Assembly: GCF_015767245.1 (NCBI RefSeq)
Contig: NZ_JADOTV010000005.1
Span: forward strand, 151,784-215,783
Source of the DNA: Aureivirga sp. CE67
Lineage (GTDB): Bacteria; Bacteroidota; Bacteroidia; Flavobacteriales; Flavobacteriaceae
Direction of reading: 5' to 3'
Length of the DNA: 64,000 nucleotides
Both the position numbers and the translations under genes were made by a program. The number at the start of each line of letters is the position of its first letter. Position 1 is the stretch's first letter. The notes beneath the pieces were generated by a model. It was not told where the DNA came from and did no database searches. It was given only the letters and a program-made list of their open reading frames with translations. Positions 17,767-27,563 of this stretch are shown piece after piece.

Positions 17767-17794
17767 CGCCTCTAGAGAGAGGTTAGGGGTGTGT
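17767..17794 (+). repeat. Repeat family A, copy 5 (diverged)
   Basis: CGCCTCTAGAGAGAGG followed by TTAGGGGTGTGT. The palindrome differs, but the G-rich tail is identical to the other copies. Confidence 0.65.
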
Positions 17795-17854
17795 AAAATC
17801 CAGTTGAAAATTACACACTAAAAATCTAAAACTTTATAGATCAAATAAAACATA

Positions 17855-17893
17855 AAAAAAGGGAATCAGTATTTACAACTAATTCCCTTTTTT
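17855..17893. terminator. Terminator after gpsA
   Basis: AAAAAAGGGAAT pairs with ATTCCCTTTTTT across a 15-base loop, with T runs on both strands. Confidence 0.75.
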
Positions 17894-17906
17894 ATTTCAA
17901 TAATTT

Positions 17907-18088
17907 GGGCGAAACCATTTTTCTTCGTTTCCAAAAAACTCAGAAAAAGGTCGGGCTTTTCGTTTCTAGTTTTATTTTTCAAAAAAAGTTTTTCTAAAGA
18001 AATCCGTGGGCTTCTACGGTCGCCTCCGTTTTCTAAGAAAAAACTAATTTTTGCAAAAACAAAAGCTATCCACTACAATCCCTTTCGC
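17907..18088 (+). repeat. Large structured repeat family B, copy 2
   Basis: It begins GGGCGAAACC and ends CACTACAATCCCTTTCGC. Its closing pair is GCGAA/TTCGC, different from copy 1 but still complementary. The side hairpin is ACC-TTTTTCT/AGAAAAAGGT instead of CCC/GGG. The long stem has another sequence and still pairs with itself. It keeps TCGGGCTTTTCG and the box ATCCGTGGGCTTC...GGTCGCCTCCG. It sits between convergent gpsA and the S41 protease gene. Confidence 0.8.
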
Positions 18089-18100
18089 AAAAACACCAAA

Positions 18101-19747
18101 CTATTTCAAAATATCTTCATATTTTTTAGAGTCATTCAAAGTCTTCACAGCCTCCTGAATCACTTCATCATATTTTATTTTATGCTCATAAACTCCATCC
18201 TGATAAATATATCTTTCAATAATAAAATCTTCCATTTTATCCTGAATTCTATCCTGAAAATCATCAAATTTATCTACAGTTTCTTTTTTCAATTTTGTTC
18301 TTAAAGCTTTATATTCTTTAGAAATACCTTTTGATAAATCATCTTCACTTGAAATTTCTAAAGCTTCTGCAAAAGCAACATCTGCTGGAGTTCTGAAAGT
18401 TGTATCTTTTTCGATCAGATAATCTTTTAAAGCAACAAAATCATTTTTAGAAATCTTAAAATCCATCGGATTCTGTAAATTCTGATTTTTATAATAATAA
18501 TCTGTCACGAAATTAAACATCGCCTCCGAATGAATCAATCCTTCCATCATATCTGAGTCAATTCTTTCTCCAACTTTAATATCCGGAGCAACTCCTCCGC
18601 CATCATAAACAGTTCTTCCGTTTTTAGTTTTAAAGCTATTCACACCATTATCCGAAAATTTAGGAACATTTCCATCTTTATCCATATTCGCATAATCTAA
18701 TTCCTGAATACATCTTCCACTTGGCGTATAATATTTAGAAATCGTAAGTTTCATCTGCGTTCCGTAAGATAATTTTCTAAAACGCTGTACCAATCCTTTT
18801 CCAAAAGAACGTTGCCCAATCACAACTCCACGATCATAATCTTGTAAAGAACCAGCTAAAATTTCAGAAGCAGAAGCGGAACGATTATCCACCAAAATAG
18901 CAATCGGAATCTGTAAATCTAAAGGTTGTTTTGTTGTTTTATAGGTATCACTCCATTTTTTTACTTTAGCTTTTGTAGTTACAATTACTTCTCCTTTTGG
19001 TAAGAAAAAGTTTGCAATATTTACAGCTTCATGAAGTAAACCTCCAGGATTTCCACGAACATCGATGATTAATTTCTCCATACCTTGCTCCATCAATTCC
19101 GTATAAGCTGCTTTTACTTCTTTAGATGCTTTTTCATTAAATTTTGTAAAAACAATATATCCGATTTTATCATCAATCATTTTGTAGAAAGGAACTGCAT
19201 GAATTTCAATTTTTTCACGAGTAACATCAAATTCCATTTTCTTTCCTTGTCTTTCTACAACCAAATGAACTTGTGTTTTCGGAGTTCCTTTTAATAGAGT
19301 TTGTACTTCCGCAGCAGGAATTTCATTCAATTTGATTTCATCAATCTGAACTACTTTATCCCCAGCTTTTAGTCCAGCTTTGTCTGCTGGCATTCCTTTA
19401 TGTACTTTTTGAAAAACTAAGAATCCATCCTTATAACTTGTGATAGTTCCAATTCCTCCATATTCTCCTTTATTATGAATTTTTGCATCAATCACACCTT
19501 GTTCGTCATAAAAGTTGGTATATGGATCCAAACTTTTCAACATATTATCAATTGCTACTTCGGTTAACTCTGCTGGATTTACTTCATCGATATAATACAT
19601 GTTTAACTCTTTAAACAATGTTGTATAAATATCAATTTGTTTTGCCACTTCAAAAAAATCAGATTTGAAAGACAAAGAAATTCCAATCGTAAAGGTCAAA
19701 AAGCAAGTGATAAATATCTTTTTGATGGAAAATTTGACTTTTTTCAT
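18101..19747 (-). CDS. S41-family C-terminal processing peptidase
   Basis: The protein has 548 residues. A signal or anchor sequence (FITCFLTFTIGISLSF) leads to a periplasmic enzyme. A PDZ domain follows at about 95-170 (GEYGGIGTI ... KAGLKAGDKVVQID). The catalytic core has DVRGNPGGLL, the nucleophile Ser in NRSASASEILAGSL (about 290) and the Lys in SFGKGLVQ (about 315). It cleaves the C-terminal ends of envelope proteins. rnpA lies upstream on the same strand with a 121-base gap that shows no good terminator. Confidence 0.93.
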   Translation of the reverse strand: MKKVKFSIKKIFITCFLTFTIGISLSFKSDFFEVAKQIDIYTTLFKELNMYYIDEVNPAELTEVAIDNMLKSLDPYTNFYDEQGVIDAKIHNKGEYGGIGTITSYKDGFLVFQKVHKGMPADKAGLKAGDKVVQIDEIKLNEIPAAEVQTLLKGTPKTQVHLVVERQGKKMEFDVTREKIEIHAVPFYKMIDDKIGYIVFTKFNEKASKEVKAAYTELMEQGMEKLIIDVRGNPGGLLHEAVNIANFFLPKGEVIVTTKAKVKKWSDTYKTTKQPLDLQIPIAILVDNRSASASEILAGSLQDYDRGVVIGQRSFGKGLVQRFRKLSYGTQMKLTISKYYTPSGRCIQELDYANMDKDGNVPKFSDNGVNSFKTKNGRTVYDGGGVAPDIKVGERIDSDMMEGLIHSEAMFNFVTDYYYKNQNLQNPMDFKISKNDFVALKDYLIEKDTTFRTPADVAFAEALEISSEDDLSKGISKEYKALRTKLKKETVDKFDDFQDRIQDKMEDFIIERYIYQDGVYEHKIKYDEVIQEAVKTLNDSKKYEDILK

Positions 19748-19868
19748 AATAATTACGGAATATTTAAATTTTAATCACAAACCAATTTTAGTTTGTTTTT
19801 TATTAAATGATGTGTGAGACCGTTATGTTTTTTAAGCATAAAATCTCAAAGTTCTCAAATTACAAATT

Positions 19869-20258
19869 TTAAGAAGAACTTTTTTCGCTATTTACTTTTT
19901 CAATGAATTTATGCATCACTTTTACCATTTTAGATTCCAACTCCGCATATTTCCATTCATCACGTCCAGTGTATATAAACATACAAACGTATTTTTCCGT
20001 GATTTCTTTTTCTAAAAGGTGTTTATTTAAACGGTAAGCCTCTCGCATTAATCTTTTTATACGATTTCGATCTACCGCTTTTTTAAAGTTACGTTTTGAA
20101 ACAGAAACTCCCACTTGAAATATTTTTTCATAATCATGATCCGCCTTTACATATATCATTCTAAGTGGAAATGATTTTACATGTTCTCCCTCTGCAAAAA
20201 GCTTTTCGATTAGCTTTTTACTTTTTAATTTTTCTTCTTTTCTGAATGTAAATTTCAT
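19869..20258 (-). CDS. rnpA: Ribonuclease P protein component
   Basis: The protein has 129 residues, highly basic. The signature RNR motif is in FKKAVDRNRIKRLMREAYR. It starts TFRKEEKLKSKKLIEKLF, as in the family. It partners the RNase P RNA to cut the 5' leader from pre-tRNA. The start is close to a good -7 box, so the leader is only a few bases. Confidence 0.95.
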   Translation of the reverse strand: MKFTFRKEEKLKSKKLIEKLFAEGEHVKSFPLRMIYVKADHDYEKIFQVGVSVSKRNFKKAVDRNRIKRLMREAYRLNKHLLEKEITEKYVCMFIYTGRDEWKYAELESKMVKVMHKFIEKVNSEKSSS

Positions 20259-20263
20259 AACAA

Positions 20264-20271
20264 CAAATGTA
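20264..20271 (-). promoter_or_regulatory. -7 box of rnpA
   Basis: TACATTTG on the minus strand, five bases before the rnpA start region, implying a nearly leaderless message. Confidence 0.45.
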
Positions 20272-20320
20272 CGGAATTAAAGATTTCCTTTAAAAAAGAA
20301 AATAAGAACTATTAAATTCT

Positions 20321-20328
20321 TAATTTTG
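20321..20328 (+). promoter_or_regulatory. -7 box of the glutaryl-CoA dehydrogenase gene
   Basis: TAATTTTG matches TAnnTTTG and lies 28 bases before the ATG at 20357. Confidence 0.5.
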
Positions 20329-20356
20329 GTAAATTAATAAGACAATATAGAAAAAC

Positions 20357-21535
20357 ATGGCACAAGATTTATTTCAAGCACCAGATTATTTCGGACTAGA
20401 TGATCTGTTGACTGAAGAGCACAAATTGGTTCGTGATGCTGCTCGCGAATGGGTAAAAAGAGAAGTTTCTCCAATTATCGAAGATGCTGCACAAAAAGCG
20501 GAATTTCCAAAGCAAATCATCAATGGATTAGCAGAAATTGGAGCTTTCGGACCATATATCCCAGAAGAATATGGAGGAGCTGGTTTAGACCAAATTTCTT
20601 ACGGATTAATCATGCAAGAGATTGAAAGAGGAGATTCAGGAGTTCGTTCTACTGCATCTGTTCAGTCTTCTTTAGTAATGTATCCTATCTGGAAATATGG
20701 AACTGAGGAGCAAAAACAAAAATATTTACCAAAATTAGCTTCAGGAGAATTTATCGGATGTTTTGGATTGACAGAACCAGACTTCGGATCAAACCCTGGT
20801 GGAATGGTAACAAACATCAAAGATATGGGAGACCACTATCTTTTAAATGGAGCAAAAATGTGGATCTCGAATGCACCTTTTGCTGATATTGCAGTTGTTT
20901 GGGCTAAAAACGAAGAAGGAAGAATTAAAGGACTTATCGTGGAAAGAGGAATGGAAGGATTTTCTACTCCTGAAACACATAATAAATGGTCTTTAAGAGC
21001 TTCTGCTACTGGAGAGCTTATTTTTGATAACGTAAAAGTTCCTAAAGAGAACTTAATGCCAAACAAAGATGGACTTGGTGGACCTCTTGGATGTTTAGAT
21101 TCTGCTCGTTACGGAATCGCATGGGGAGCTATCGGTGCTGCAATGGATTGTTATGATACTGCTTTAAGATATGCTAAAGAAAGAGTGCAGTTTGACAAAC
21201 CAATTGCTGGAACACAATTACAACAAAAGAAACTTGCTGAAATGATTACTGAAATCACAAAAGCACAATTCTTAACTTGGCGTTTAGGTGTTCTTAGAAA
21301 CGAAGGAAGAGCAACTTCAGCTCAGATTTCTATGGCGAAAAGAAACAATGTGGATATGGCTTTAAATATAGCTAGAGAAGCAAGACAAGTTCTTGGAGCA
21401 ATGGGAATTACTGGTGAGTATTCAATCATGAGACACATGATGAATTTAGAGAGTGTAATTACTTATGAAGGTACACACGATATTCACCTATTAATTACAG
21501 GATTAGATATTACTGGAATTCCAGCTTTCAAATAA
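20357..21535 (+). CDS. Acyl-CoA dehydrogenase, glutaryl-CoA dehydrogenase type
   Basis: The protein has 392 residues, the full family length. FAD and substrate motifs include RSTASVQSSLVMYPIWKYG, GCFGLTEPDFGSNPGGM and RYGIAWGAIGAAMDCYDTAL. The catalytic Glu371 lies in ITYEGTHDIH, the arrangement seen in glutaryl-CoA dehydrogenase. It would convert glutaryl-CoA to crotonyl-CoA in lysine or tryptophan breakdown. No other gene of that pathway is nearby, so the substrate rests on family likeness. Confidence 0.88.
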   Translation: MAQDLFQAPDYFGLDDLLTEEHKLVRDAAREWVKREVSPIIEDAAQKAEFPKQIINGLAEIGAFGPYIPEEYGGAGLDQISYGLIMQEIERGDSGVRSTASVQSSLVMYPIWKYGTEEQKQKYLPKLASGEFIGCFGLTEPDFGSNPGGMVTNIKDMGDHYLLNGAKMWISNAPFADIAVVWAKNEEGRIKGLIVERGMEGFSTPETHNKWSLRASATGELIFDNVKVPKENLMPNKDGLGGPLGCLDSARYGIAWGAIGAAMDCYDTALRYAKERVQFDKPIAGTQLQQKKLAEMITEITKAQFLTWRLGVLRNEGRATSAQISMAKRNNVDMALNIAREARQVLGAMGITGEYSIMRHMMNLESVITYEGTHDIHLLITGLDITGIPAFK

Positions 21536-21547
21536 GAATGTAAAAAA

Positions 21548-21709
21548 TTACATTAAATCAAAACTAGGGCAGCGTTTACAGCGTTTGCCCTTTTTAAATT
21601 TCTTACAACACTTCTTCTTCATTTTCTTACAAGACGTACTACAATCACTTCCACAAGAAGTTTCCATTGTATTATTCGCTGTAATTGTTTCTGGCGTGAA
21701 AATTAGCAT
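21548..21709 (-). CDS. 53-residue Cys/Lys-rich microprotein, hypothetical
   Basis: ATG 21709 to TAA 21548. The N-terminus is MLIFTPETITANN. Then come a second Met, METSCGSDCSTSCKK, and a basic cluster KKCCKKFKKGKRCKRCP. There are eight Cys (CxxxC, CxxxC, CC, CxxC) among many Lys and Arg, which suggests metal or nucleic-acid binding. No membrane segment is present. It ends 12 bases from the stop of the convergent dehydrogenase gene. The Met at codon 15 (METSC) is an alternative start. Function is unknown; the Cys patterning argues against a chance frame. Confidence 0.6.
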   Translation of the reverse strand: MLIFTPETITANNTMETSCGSDCSTSCKKMKKKCCKKFKKGKRCKRCPSFDLM

Positions 21710-21953
21710 GTTATCTTTTTTTATTCCTCTGCAAAGATACTTAATTTAGATTAAGTAAAAATAAAATTTTCTTAAATTTTCTTTTTTAACGCTTTTAGAA
21801 CTCGAATTTTTACTTTTCATGAATTCTATATTTTGTTAGTATTTAATGATTTAGCAACAATTTTTATAAAAATAAATAAACTTCACTTAACGATTTTAAA
21901 ACTCTAGATATTTTCTTTTACATATTATAGATTGATATTTCCAGATATGTAAA

Positions 21954-23021
21954 ATGAAAAAACACATAGTAATATTTGAAGCAAGAGGAGGAACAGATAA
22001 AGGTTCTTACGGATTTAGAAATGATTCTAGACCAATTATAGATTCTCTAAGAAAAAGAGGCTGGAAAGCAGAAATTATTTTTTATTCTGATGAAAATAGA
22101 GGAGAAATTTATAGGCATACTGTTGAAAAAGCAGATGCTTATATTAGTAGAGTAAATCCTGGAAATTTACCTAATGAAACAGGATATTTTCAAATGCTCC
22201 GAGAATTGGTGACTAATGGAGTTGCAGGATTACCACATCCAGATGCGATGCAATCTTATGGTGCGAAAAACTCTATAGAAAAGCTAAAAGGAACACCTTT
22301 AGTTCCAGAAGATGTATTTTCATATTACACTTTTGAAGAATTTAAAGATCATTTTCCAAATACTTTATTAAAAGGAACTAGAGTTGTCAAACAAAATAGA
22401 GGTTCTACAGGAGAAGGAATATGGCGTGTGGAAGTTGTAGATAAAGATAAATACAAAGATGAAATTCCTTTAGATGCTGAATTAAAACTTACAGAAGCAA
22501 AAGATAATCACACAGAACATAAATCGCTTCAAGAATTTTTGGAGTTTTGTATTCAATATTTGGAAGGAGAAAATGGAATGTTATTAGACATGCCATTTTT
22601 AGAACGAATTGTAGAAGGAGAAATTCGTGTGTTGATGTTGCGAAATACAGTTGTAAATATTGTACATAAAAAGCCAGCAAATACACCAGATGCTTTTTCG
22701 GCAACACTTTTTTCTGGAGCAGTTTATCGTTATGACAAACCTGAAGAATGGCCAGATTTGGTAAAATTGATTAACAAAAATATATCGATGATCCAAGATC
22801 GATTAGGAAGTTATGATTTACCACTTATTTGGACTGCGGATTTTATCTTAGATACGGATAAAAAGACGAAAAAAGATAAATATGTCTTAGGTGAAATTAA
22901 TGCTTCTTGTGTTGGATTCACTACTTTCTTAGAATTAAGTGAACAAATTGCAGACGAACTTGTAAACTTACTTTACGCAGAAAATGTTGTAAATAAAAAA
23001 TGGTCTGCATTCAAAAAATAA
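21954..23021 (+). CDS. Cj0069-family ATP-grasp-like protein, copy 1
   Basis: The protein has 355 residues. The start MKKHIVIFEARGGTDKG and the central VKQNRGSTGEGIWRVEV, LERIVEGEIRVLMLRNTVVN and LGEINASCVGFTTF fit the Cj0069 family, which has an ATP-grasp-like layout (ATP-binding loop, then an acidic metal site near the C-terminus). The reaction is not known to me; ATP-grasp enzymes usually join a carboxylate to an amine or thiol. A second close copy follows at 23198. Upstream, 21710-21953 is AT-rich with no clear promoter. Confidence 0.75.
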   Translation: MKKHIVIFEARGGTDKGSYGFRNDSRPIIDSLRKRGWKAEIIFYSDENRGEIYRHTVEKADAYISRVNPGNLPNETGYFQMLRELVTNGVAGLPHPDAMQSYGAKNSIEKLKGTPLVPEDVFSYYTFEEFKDHFPNTLLKGTRVVKQNRGSTGEGIWRVEVVDKDKYKDEIPLDAELKLTEAKDNHTEHKSLQEFLEFCIQYLEGENGMLLDMPFLERIVEGEIRVLMLRNTVVNIVHKKPANTPDAFSATLFSGAVYRYDKPEEWPDLVKLINKNISMIQDRLGSYDLPLIWTADFILDTDKKTKKDKYVLGEINASCVGFTTFLELSEQIADELVNLLYAENVVNKKWSAFKK

Positions 23022-23025
23022 AACT

Positions 23026-23056
23026 AAAAACAAGCTGGGATTTCTAGCTTGTTTTT
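23026..23056 (+). terminator. Terminator between the two Cj0069-family genes
   Basis: AAAAACAAGCT pairs with AGCTTGTTTTT, followed by more T. The tandem copies therefore appear to be separate transcripts. Confidence 0.8.
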
Positions 23057-23197
23057 TTATGCTTGAAAAATATTTTTCTTAAAATAATTAGCTCAACTTT
23101 CTTATTTTAAAATCTTTAAGAATCTGTTTTAAAGACTTTGCTCAAAATTTCCTTAACTTAAATAAGCTAAAAACTTTACAAAATATTTAGTTTTATA

Positions 23198-24265
23198 ATG
23201 AAGAAGCACATTGTTATTTTTGAAGCAAGAGGAGGAACGGATAAAGGAGATGATGGATTCAGAAATGATTCGAAGCCAATTATTAATTCTTTACGAAAAA
23301 GAGGTTGGACGGCTGAAATTATCTTTTATTCCGATGAAAATAGGGGAGAAATTTACAGACATACCATAGAAAAAGCAGATGCCTATATTAATAGAGTGAA
23401 TCCAGGAAATTTACCAAATGAAAAAGGCTATTTTCAAATGCTACGAGAATTGGTAAATAATGGAGTTTCTGGCTTTCCACATCCAGATACGATGCACATT
23501 TATGGTGCAAAAAATTCTATTACAAAGCTAAAAGGAACTTCTCTGGTTCCAGAAGATATTTTTACCTACGCTACTTTTGAAGAATTAAAAAATAACTTTC
23601 CCAAAAAATTGGCTGAAGGAATTCGTGTGATTAAACAAAATAGAGGTTCCACAGGGCATGGAGTCTGGAAAGTTGAAGTTTTGGAGAACGAAAAATATAC
23701 AGACAAAATTCCTTTAGACGCAAAATTGAAATTAATCGAGGCAAATGATAACCATATTGAATATAAATCGCTTAAAAAGTTTTTAAAATTTTGTAAAAAA
23801 TATTTGAAAGGAGAACATGGAATTATTTTAGATACTCCTTTTTTAGAAAGAATAATAGAAGGAGAAATTCGTGTGATAATGCTGAAGGATAAAATTGTAA
23901 ATATCGTACATAAAAAACCTGCAGATGTTCCAGATGCTTTTTCTGCGGCACTTTTTTCTGGTGCAATTTATCGTTATGATAAACCTGAGAAATGGCCAGA
24001 TTTAGTAAAATTAGTAACCAAAAATATTCCTTTGATTCAAGAAAAATTAGGAGGTCATGAATTACCTCTTTTTTGGACAGCAGATTTTATTCTAGATACA
24101 GATAAAAACACAAAGGAAGATGTGTATGTTTTAGATGAAATCAATGCTTCTTGTGTTGGTTTTACTACTTTTCTGGAGCTTAGTGAGCAAATTGCAGATG
24201 AACTTTTAAATGTTCTTTACGCAGAAAATGTTGTAAATAAAAAGTGGGCTGCTTATAAAAACTAA
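23198..24265 (+). CDS. Cj0069-family ATP-grasp-like protein, copy 2
   Basis: The protein has 355 residues, the same length as copy 1 and roughly three quarters identical by eye, with the same key motifs (FEARGGTDKG, VIKQNRGSTGHGVWKVEV, LDEINASCVGFTTF). Differences concentrate in the middle third, for example GLPHPDAMQSYGA versus GFPHPDTMHIYGA and GEGIW versus GHGVW. Both copies look intact, so both may be active with different specificity. It ends at a strong hairpin shared with the convergent mutS. Confidence 0.75.
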   Translation: MKKHIVIFEARGGTDKGDDGFRNDSKPIINSLRKRGWTAEIIFYSDENRGEIYRHTIEKADAYINRVNPGNLPNEKGYFQMLRELVNNGVSGFPHPDTMHIYGAKNSITKLKGTSLVPEDIFTYATFEELKNNFPKKLAEGIRVIKQNRGSTGHGVWKVEVLENEKYTDKIPLDAKLKLIEANDNHIEYKSLKKFLKFCKKYLKGEHGIILDTPFLERIIEGEIRVIMLKDKIVNIVHKKPADVPDAFSAALFSGAIYRYDKPEKWPDLVKLVTKNIPLIQEKLGGHELPLFWTADFILDTDKNTKEDVYVLDEINASCVGFTTFLELSEQIADELLNVLYAENVVNKKWAAYKN

Positions 24266-24297
24266 AAAACTCTAGAATTTGATTTTCTAGAGTTTTT
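24265..24297. terminator. Bidirectional terminator between the Cj0069 copy and mutS
   Basis: AAAAACTCTAGAA pairs perfectly with TTCTAGAGTTTTT; both genes end beside it. Confidence 0.85.
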
Positions 24298-24303
24298 CTT
24301 AAT

Positions 24304-26910
24304 TTATTTTTTCAACAACATTTTCTTGATTTCGTTTAACTTCATCAGTGCTTCTACTGGAGTTAAAGTATCAATATTTGTATGAATAATTTCTTCTTTA
24401 ATATTTTCTAAAAGTGGATCGTCTAATTGGAAAAAGCTCAATTGCATATCCGATTCCTCTTTTGCTTGTTTCAACGATTCTTTTACATCTTCACTGCTAT
24501 GACTATTTTCCAGATGTTTCAACATTTTAGAAGCTCGATGAATCACAGATTGTGGCATTCCTGCTAATTTCGCTACATGAATTCCGAAACTATGTTCACT
24601 TCCTCCTTTAACTAACTTACGCAAGAAAATCACAGTATCTTTTAATTCTTTTACAGAAACATTGTAATTTTTAATTCTCTCAAATTCTTCCTGCATATCA
24701 TTTAATTCATGATAATGTGTTGCAAAAAGTGTTTTTCCTTTTGTCGGATGCTCATGTAAATATTCTGCAATTGCCCAAGCGATAGAAATTCCATCATATG
24801 TACTTGTTCCTCTTCCAATTTCATCTAAAAGAACCAAACTTCTATCTGAAATATTATTCAAAATACTCGCAGTTTCATTCATTTCTACCATGAAAGTTGA
24901 TTCTCCCATCGAAATATTATCACTTGCACCAACACGAGTGAAAATCTTATCAATAATTCCAATTCTTGCATGTTCTGCAGGAACATAACTTCCCATTTGT
25001 GCTAAAAGAACAATCAATGCTGTCTGACGAAGAATTGCAGATTTACCACTCATATTTGGTCCTGTAATCATGATAATCTGTTGTTGTTCTCTGTTTAAAA
25101 CAACATCATTTGCAATGTATTCTTCTCCAATTGGCAATTGTTTTTCAATCACAGGATGACGACCATTTTTAATTTCTAAATCTGTCGAATCATCCATCAG
25201 TGGACGAACATAATTATTTTCTCTCGCAATCGAAGCAAAAGAAGTCAAACAATCCAATTGTGCGATTAATTGTGCATTCAACTGAATTGGCTTGATATAA
25301 TCCATCATAAAACTAATCAACTCTGCAAAAAGTTGCTGTTCTAATTGTCCGATTTTCTCTTCAGCTCCAAGAATTTTTGCTTCGTATTCTTTCAGTTCTT
25401 CCGTAATATATCGCTCAGCATTTACCAAAGTTTGCTTACGAATCCATTCTTCTGGAACTTTCGATTTATGCGTATTTCTTACTTCAATATAATATCCAAA
25501 CACATTATTAAAAGCAATTTTCAAAGAAGGAATTCCTGTTCTTTCCGATTCTCTTGCCAAAAGACCATCTAAATATTCTTTTCCTGAATTGGAAATATTT
25601 CGAAGTTCATCCAATTCTTCCGAAACTCCATCTGCAATGGCATTTCCTTTTGCAATATTTACAGGAGCATCTTCTCGAAGTGTTTTGGTAATTTTTTCTC
25701 TTAAAGTCGTACAATCTTGTAGTTGCTCCCCGATTGCTCGTAAAGCTTCGTTTGTACTTAATAAAGCTGCTTCTTTAACAGGAATAATCGCATTTAAAGA
25801 ATCTTTTAAAAGAACTACTTCTCTTGGACTTACTTTTCCTGTAGCAACTTTTGAAATCAAACGTTCAATATCGCTTATTTGCTTTATTTGATAAGAAGAA
25901 ACTTGATGAAATTCATCGTTTTCTAAAATATATTTTACAACTTCATGTCGTTTCTTAATTCGATTAATATCTTTTAAAGGAAGTGCTAACCAACGTTTCA
26001 ACAATCTTCCTCCCATTGGAGAAATTGTTCGATCAATTACATCTAAAAGCGTTACAGCATCTACAGAACTTGAATTGTATAATTCTAAATTTCGCACTGT
26101 AAATCGGTCCATCCAAACGTAATAATCTTCTAAAATTCGCTGAATCGAAACAATATGTTGTAATTGATTATGCTGGGTTTCTCCCAAATAATACATAATC
26201 GATCCAGAAGCAATTTGTCCTTCTTCTAAATCTTCAATTCCAAATCCTTTTAAAGATTTTACCTTAAAATGATTGTGTAAAGTTTCCAAAGCATAATCAA
26301 TTTGGAAAATCCAATCTTCTAAATAAAAAGAGTAATAATTATCTCCAAAAGTTTCAATAAACTTCGATTTATGCTGTTTTTGAACTAAAACTTCATTTGG
26401 TTTAAAGTTTTGAAGTAATTTATCAATGTATTCTTCATTTCCTTCTGCCACTAAAAATTCACCTGTTGAAACATCTAAGAAAGAAATTCCCATTTGTTTT
26501 TTACCAAAATGAATTGCAGCTAAAAAGTTATTTGATTTCGAATGTAAAACTTCATCATTCAAGGAAACTCCAGGTGTTACCAATTCTGTAACTCCTCTTT
26601 TTACAATTTTTTTGGTCATTTTCGGATCTTCTAGCTGATCACAAATTGCTACACGCATTCCAGCTTTTACCAATTTTGGTAAATAGGTATTCAAAGAATG
26701 ATGTGGAAATCCTGCCAAAGCAGTCTCACTATCACTTCCTGCACCACGTTTGGTCAACGTAATTCCAAGAACTTGCGCAGCTTTTTTCGCATCCTCTCCA
26801 AAAGTTTCATAAAAATCACCAACTCTAAAAAGTAACATAGCATCTGGATATTTCGCCTTGATACTATTGTATTGTTTCATCAACGGAGTTTCTTTCTTTG
26901 CTTTAGCCAA
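24304..26910 (-). CDS. mutS: DNA mismatch repair protein MutS
   Basis: The protein has 868 residues, full length. The mismatch-reading wedge is [14 protein letters not shown] (about 28-41). The ATPase part has Walker [14 protein letters not shown] (about 615) and Walker [13 protein letters not shown]. It recognises mispaired bases and recruits MutL. The start is TTG at 26910; no ATG occurs upstream in frame, and the resulting N-terminus ([19 protein letters not shown]) fits the family. The ATPase loop has S where E. coli has G, which is common in this phylum. Confidence 0.96.
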   Translation of the reverse strand: MAKAKKETPLMKQYNSIKAKYPDAMLLFRVGDFYETFGEDAKKAAQVLGITLTKRGAGSDSETALAGFPHHSLNTYLPKLVKAGMRVAICDQLEDPKMTKKIVKRGVTELVTPGVSLNDEVLHSKSNNFLAAIHFGKKQMGISFLDVSTGEFLVAEGNEEYIDKLLQNFKPNEVLVQKQHKSKFIETFGDNYYSFYLEDWIFQIDYALETLHNHFKVKSLKGFGIEDLEEGQIASGSIMYYLGETQHNQLQHIVSIQRILEDYYVWMDRFTVRNLELYNSSSVDAVTLLDVIDRTISPMGGRLLKRWLALPLKDINRIKKRHEVVKYILENDEFHQVSSYQIKQISDIERLISKVATGKVSPREVVLLKDSLNAIIPVKEAALLSTNEALRAIGEQLQDCTTLREKITKTLREDAPVNIAKGNAIADGVSEELDELRNISNSGKEYLDGLLARESERTGIPSLKIAFNNVFGYYIEVRNTHKSKVPEEWIRKQTLVNAERYITEELKEYEAKILGAEEKIGQLEQQLFAELISFMMDYIKPIQLNAQLIAQLDCLTSFASIARENNYVRPLMDDSTDLEIKNGRHPVIEKQLPIGEEYIANDVVLNREQQQIIMITGPNMSGKSAILRQTALIVLLAQMGSYVPAEHARIGIIDKIFTRVGASDNISMGESTFMVEMNETASILNNISDRSLVLLDEIGRGTSTYDGISIAWAIAEYLHEHPTKGKTLFATHYHELNDMQEEFERIKNYNVSVKELKDTVIFLRKLVKGGSEHSFGIHVAKLAGMPQSVIHRASKMLKHLENSHSSEDVKESLKQAKEESDMQLSFFQLDDPLLENIKEEIIHTNIDTLTPVEALMKLNEIKKMLLKK

Positions 26911-26977
26911 TGGTCTGAAGTTTTTTAATTTTTGAAATGCGAAATTAAGGATTTTAAAAAAACCTTTAAAATAAAAA

Positions 26978-27003
26978 AAGCTTCTAGATAATTCTAGAAG
27001 CTT
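26978..27003 (-). terminator. Terminator of the cold-shock gene
   Basis: AAGCTTCTAGA pairs with TCTAGAAGCTT, followed by T7 on the minus strand. Confidence 0.8.
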
Positions 27004-27031
27004 TCTTTATTACTGTTTAAAATATATATCT

Positions 27032-27226
27032 TTAGATAACGGCAACATTTACTGCAACCATACCTTTACGTCCTTCGCTTTCGTCGTAACTAACTTTTTC
27101 TCCTCCTTCTAGAGTAGTTCCTCTTTTTAAACCTGTAATGTGAACGAAAATGTCTTTTCCTGTTTCGTCAGAAGTAATGAATCCAAATCCTTTAGACTCA
27201 TTGTAAAATTTAACTGTACCTGTCAT
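27032..27226 (-). CDS. Cold-shock domain protein
   Basis: The protein has 64 residues, a single cold-shock domain. RNA-binding motifs RNP1 (KGFGFI, 12-17) and RNP2 (DIFVHI, 25-30) are intact, and the start TGTVKFYNESKG is typical. It acts as a single-stranded RNA/DNA chaperone in the cytoplasm. It is followed by a strong terminator. The two-TM protein gene upstream is 62 bases away. Whether cold induces it cannot be read from the sequence. Confidence 0.94.
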   Translation of the reverse strand: MTGTVKFYNESKGFGFITSDETGKDIFVHITGLKRGTTLEGGEKVSYDESEGRKGMVAVNVAVI

Positions 27227-27288
27227 TTTAAAATTTATAAATTATTAATATTCAATTTAATACTTTTTTAAGAAATATCAAATTTTTG

Positions 27289-27552
27289 TTATTCTTTTTG
27301 TTTTGAAGAGTTTTTCTCTTCGGTATTTTTATCTAATTCCTCAGGATTGGGGTTATGTTTAAAACTGTACTTAGTTAAATCTTTTCCTTGTAATCTGATA
27401 TAAAGGAACAAAGGTATTAAAATAAATGCAATTCCAAGCATGGAAATTCCGATTACTACATCATTTTTTTCTATCTCAAAGTGTTTCATTGTAAAGCCAA
27501 TAGCTAAACCTAAGGCAAATACAACTACTAAAATTCTAAAAACCACTTTCAT
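27289..27552 (-). CDS. Two-TM small membrane protein, hypothetical
   Basis: The protein has 87 residues. Two membrane helices (about 4-22 and 33-52) precede a polar, charged C-terminal tail (KHNPNPEELDKNTEEKNSS). No family is recognised. It follows the ClC channel gene by 11 bases and probably shares its transcript. Confidence 0.65.
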   Translation of the reverse strand: MKVVFRILVVVFALGLAIGFTMKHFEIEKNDVVIGISMLGIAFILIPLFLYIRLQGKDLTKYSFKHNPNPEELDKNTEEKNSSKQKE

Positions 27553-27563
27553 GTTTTAATTAT

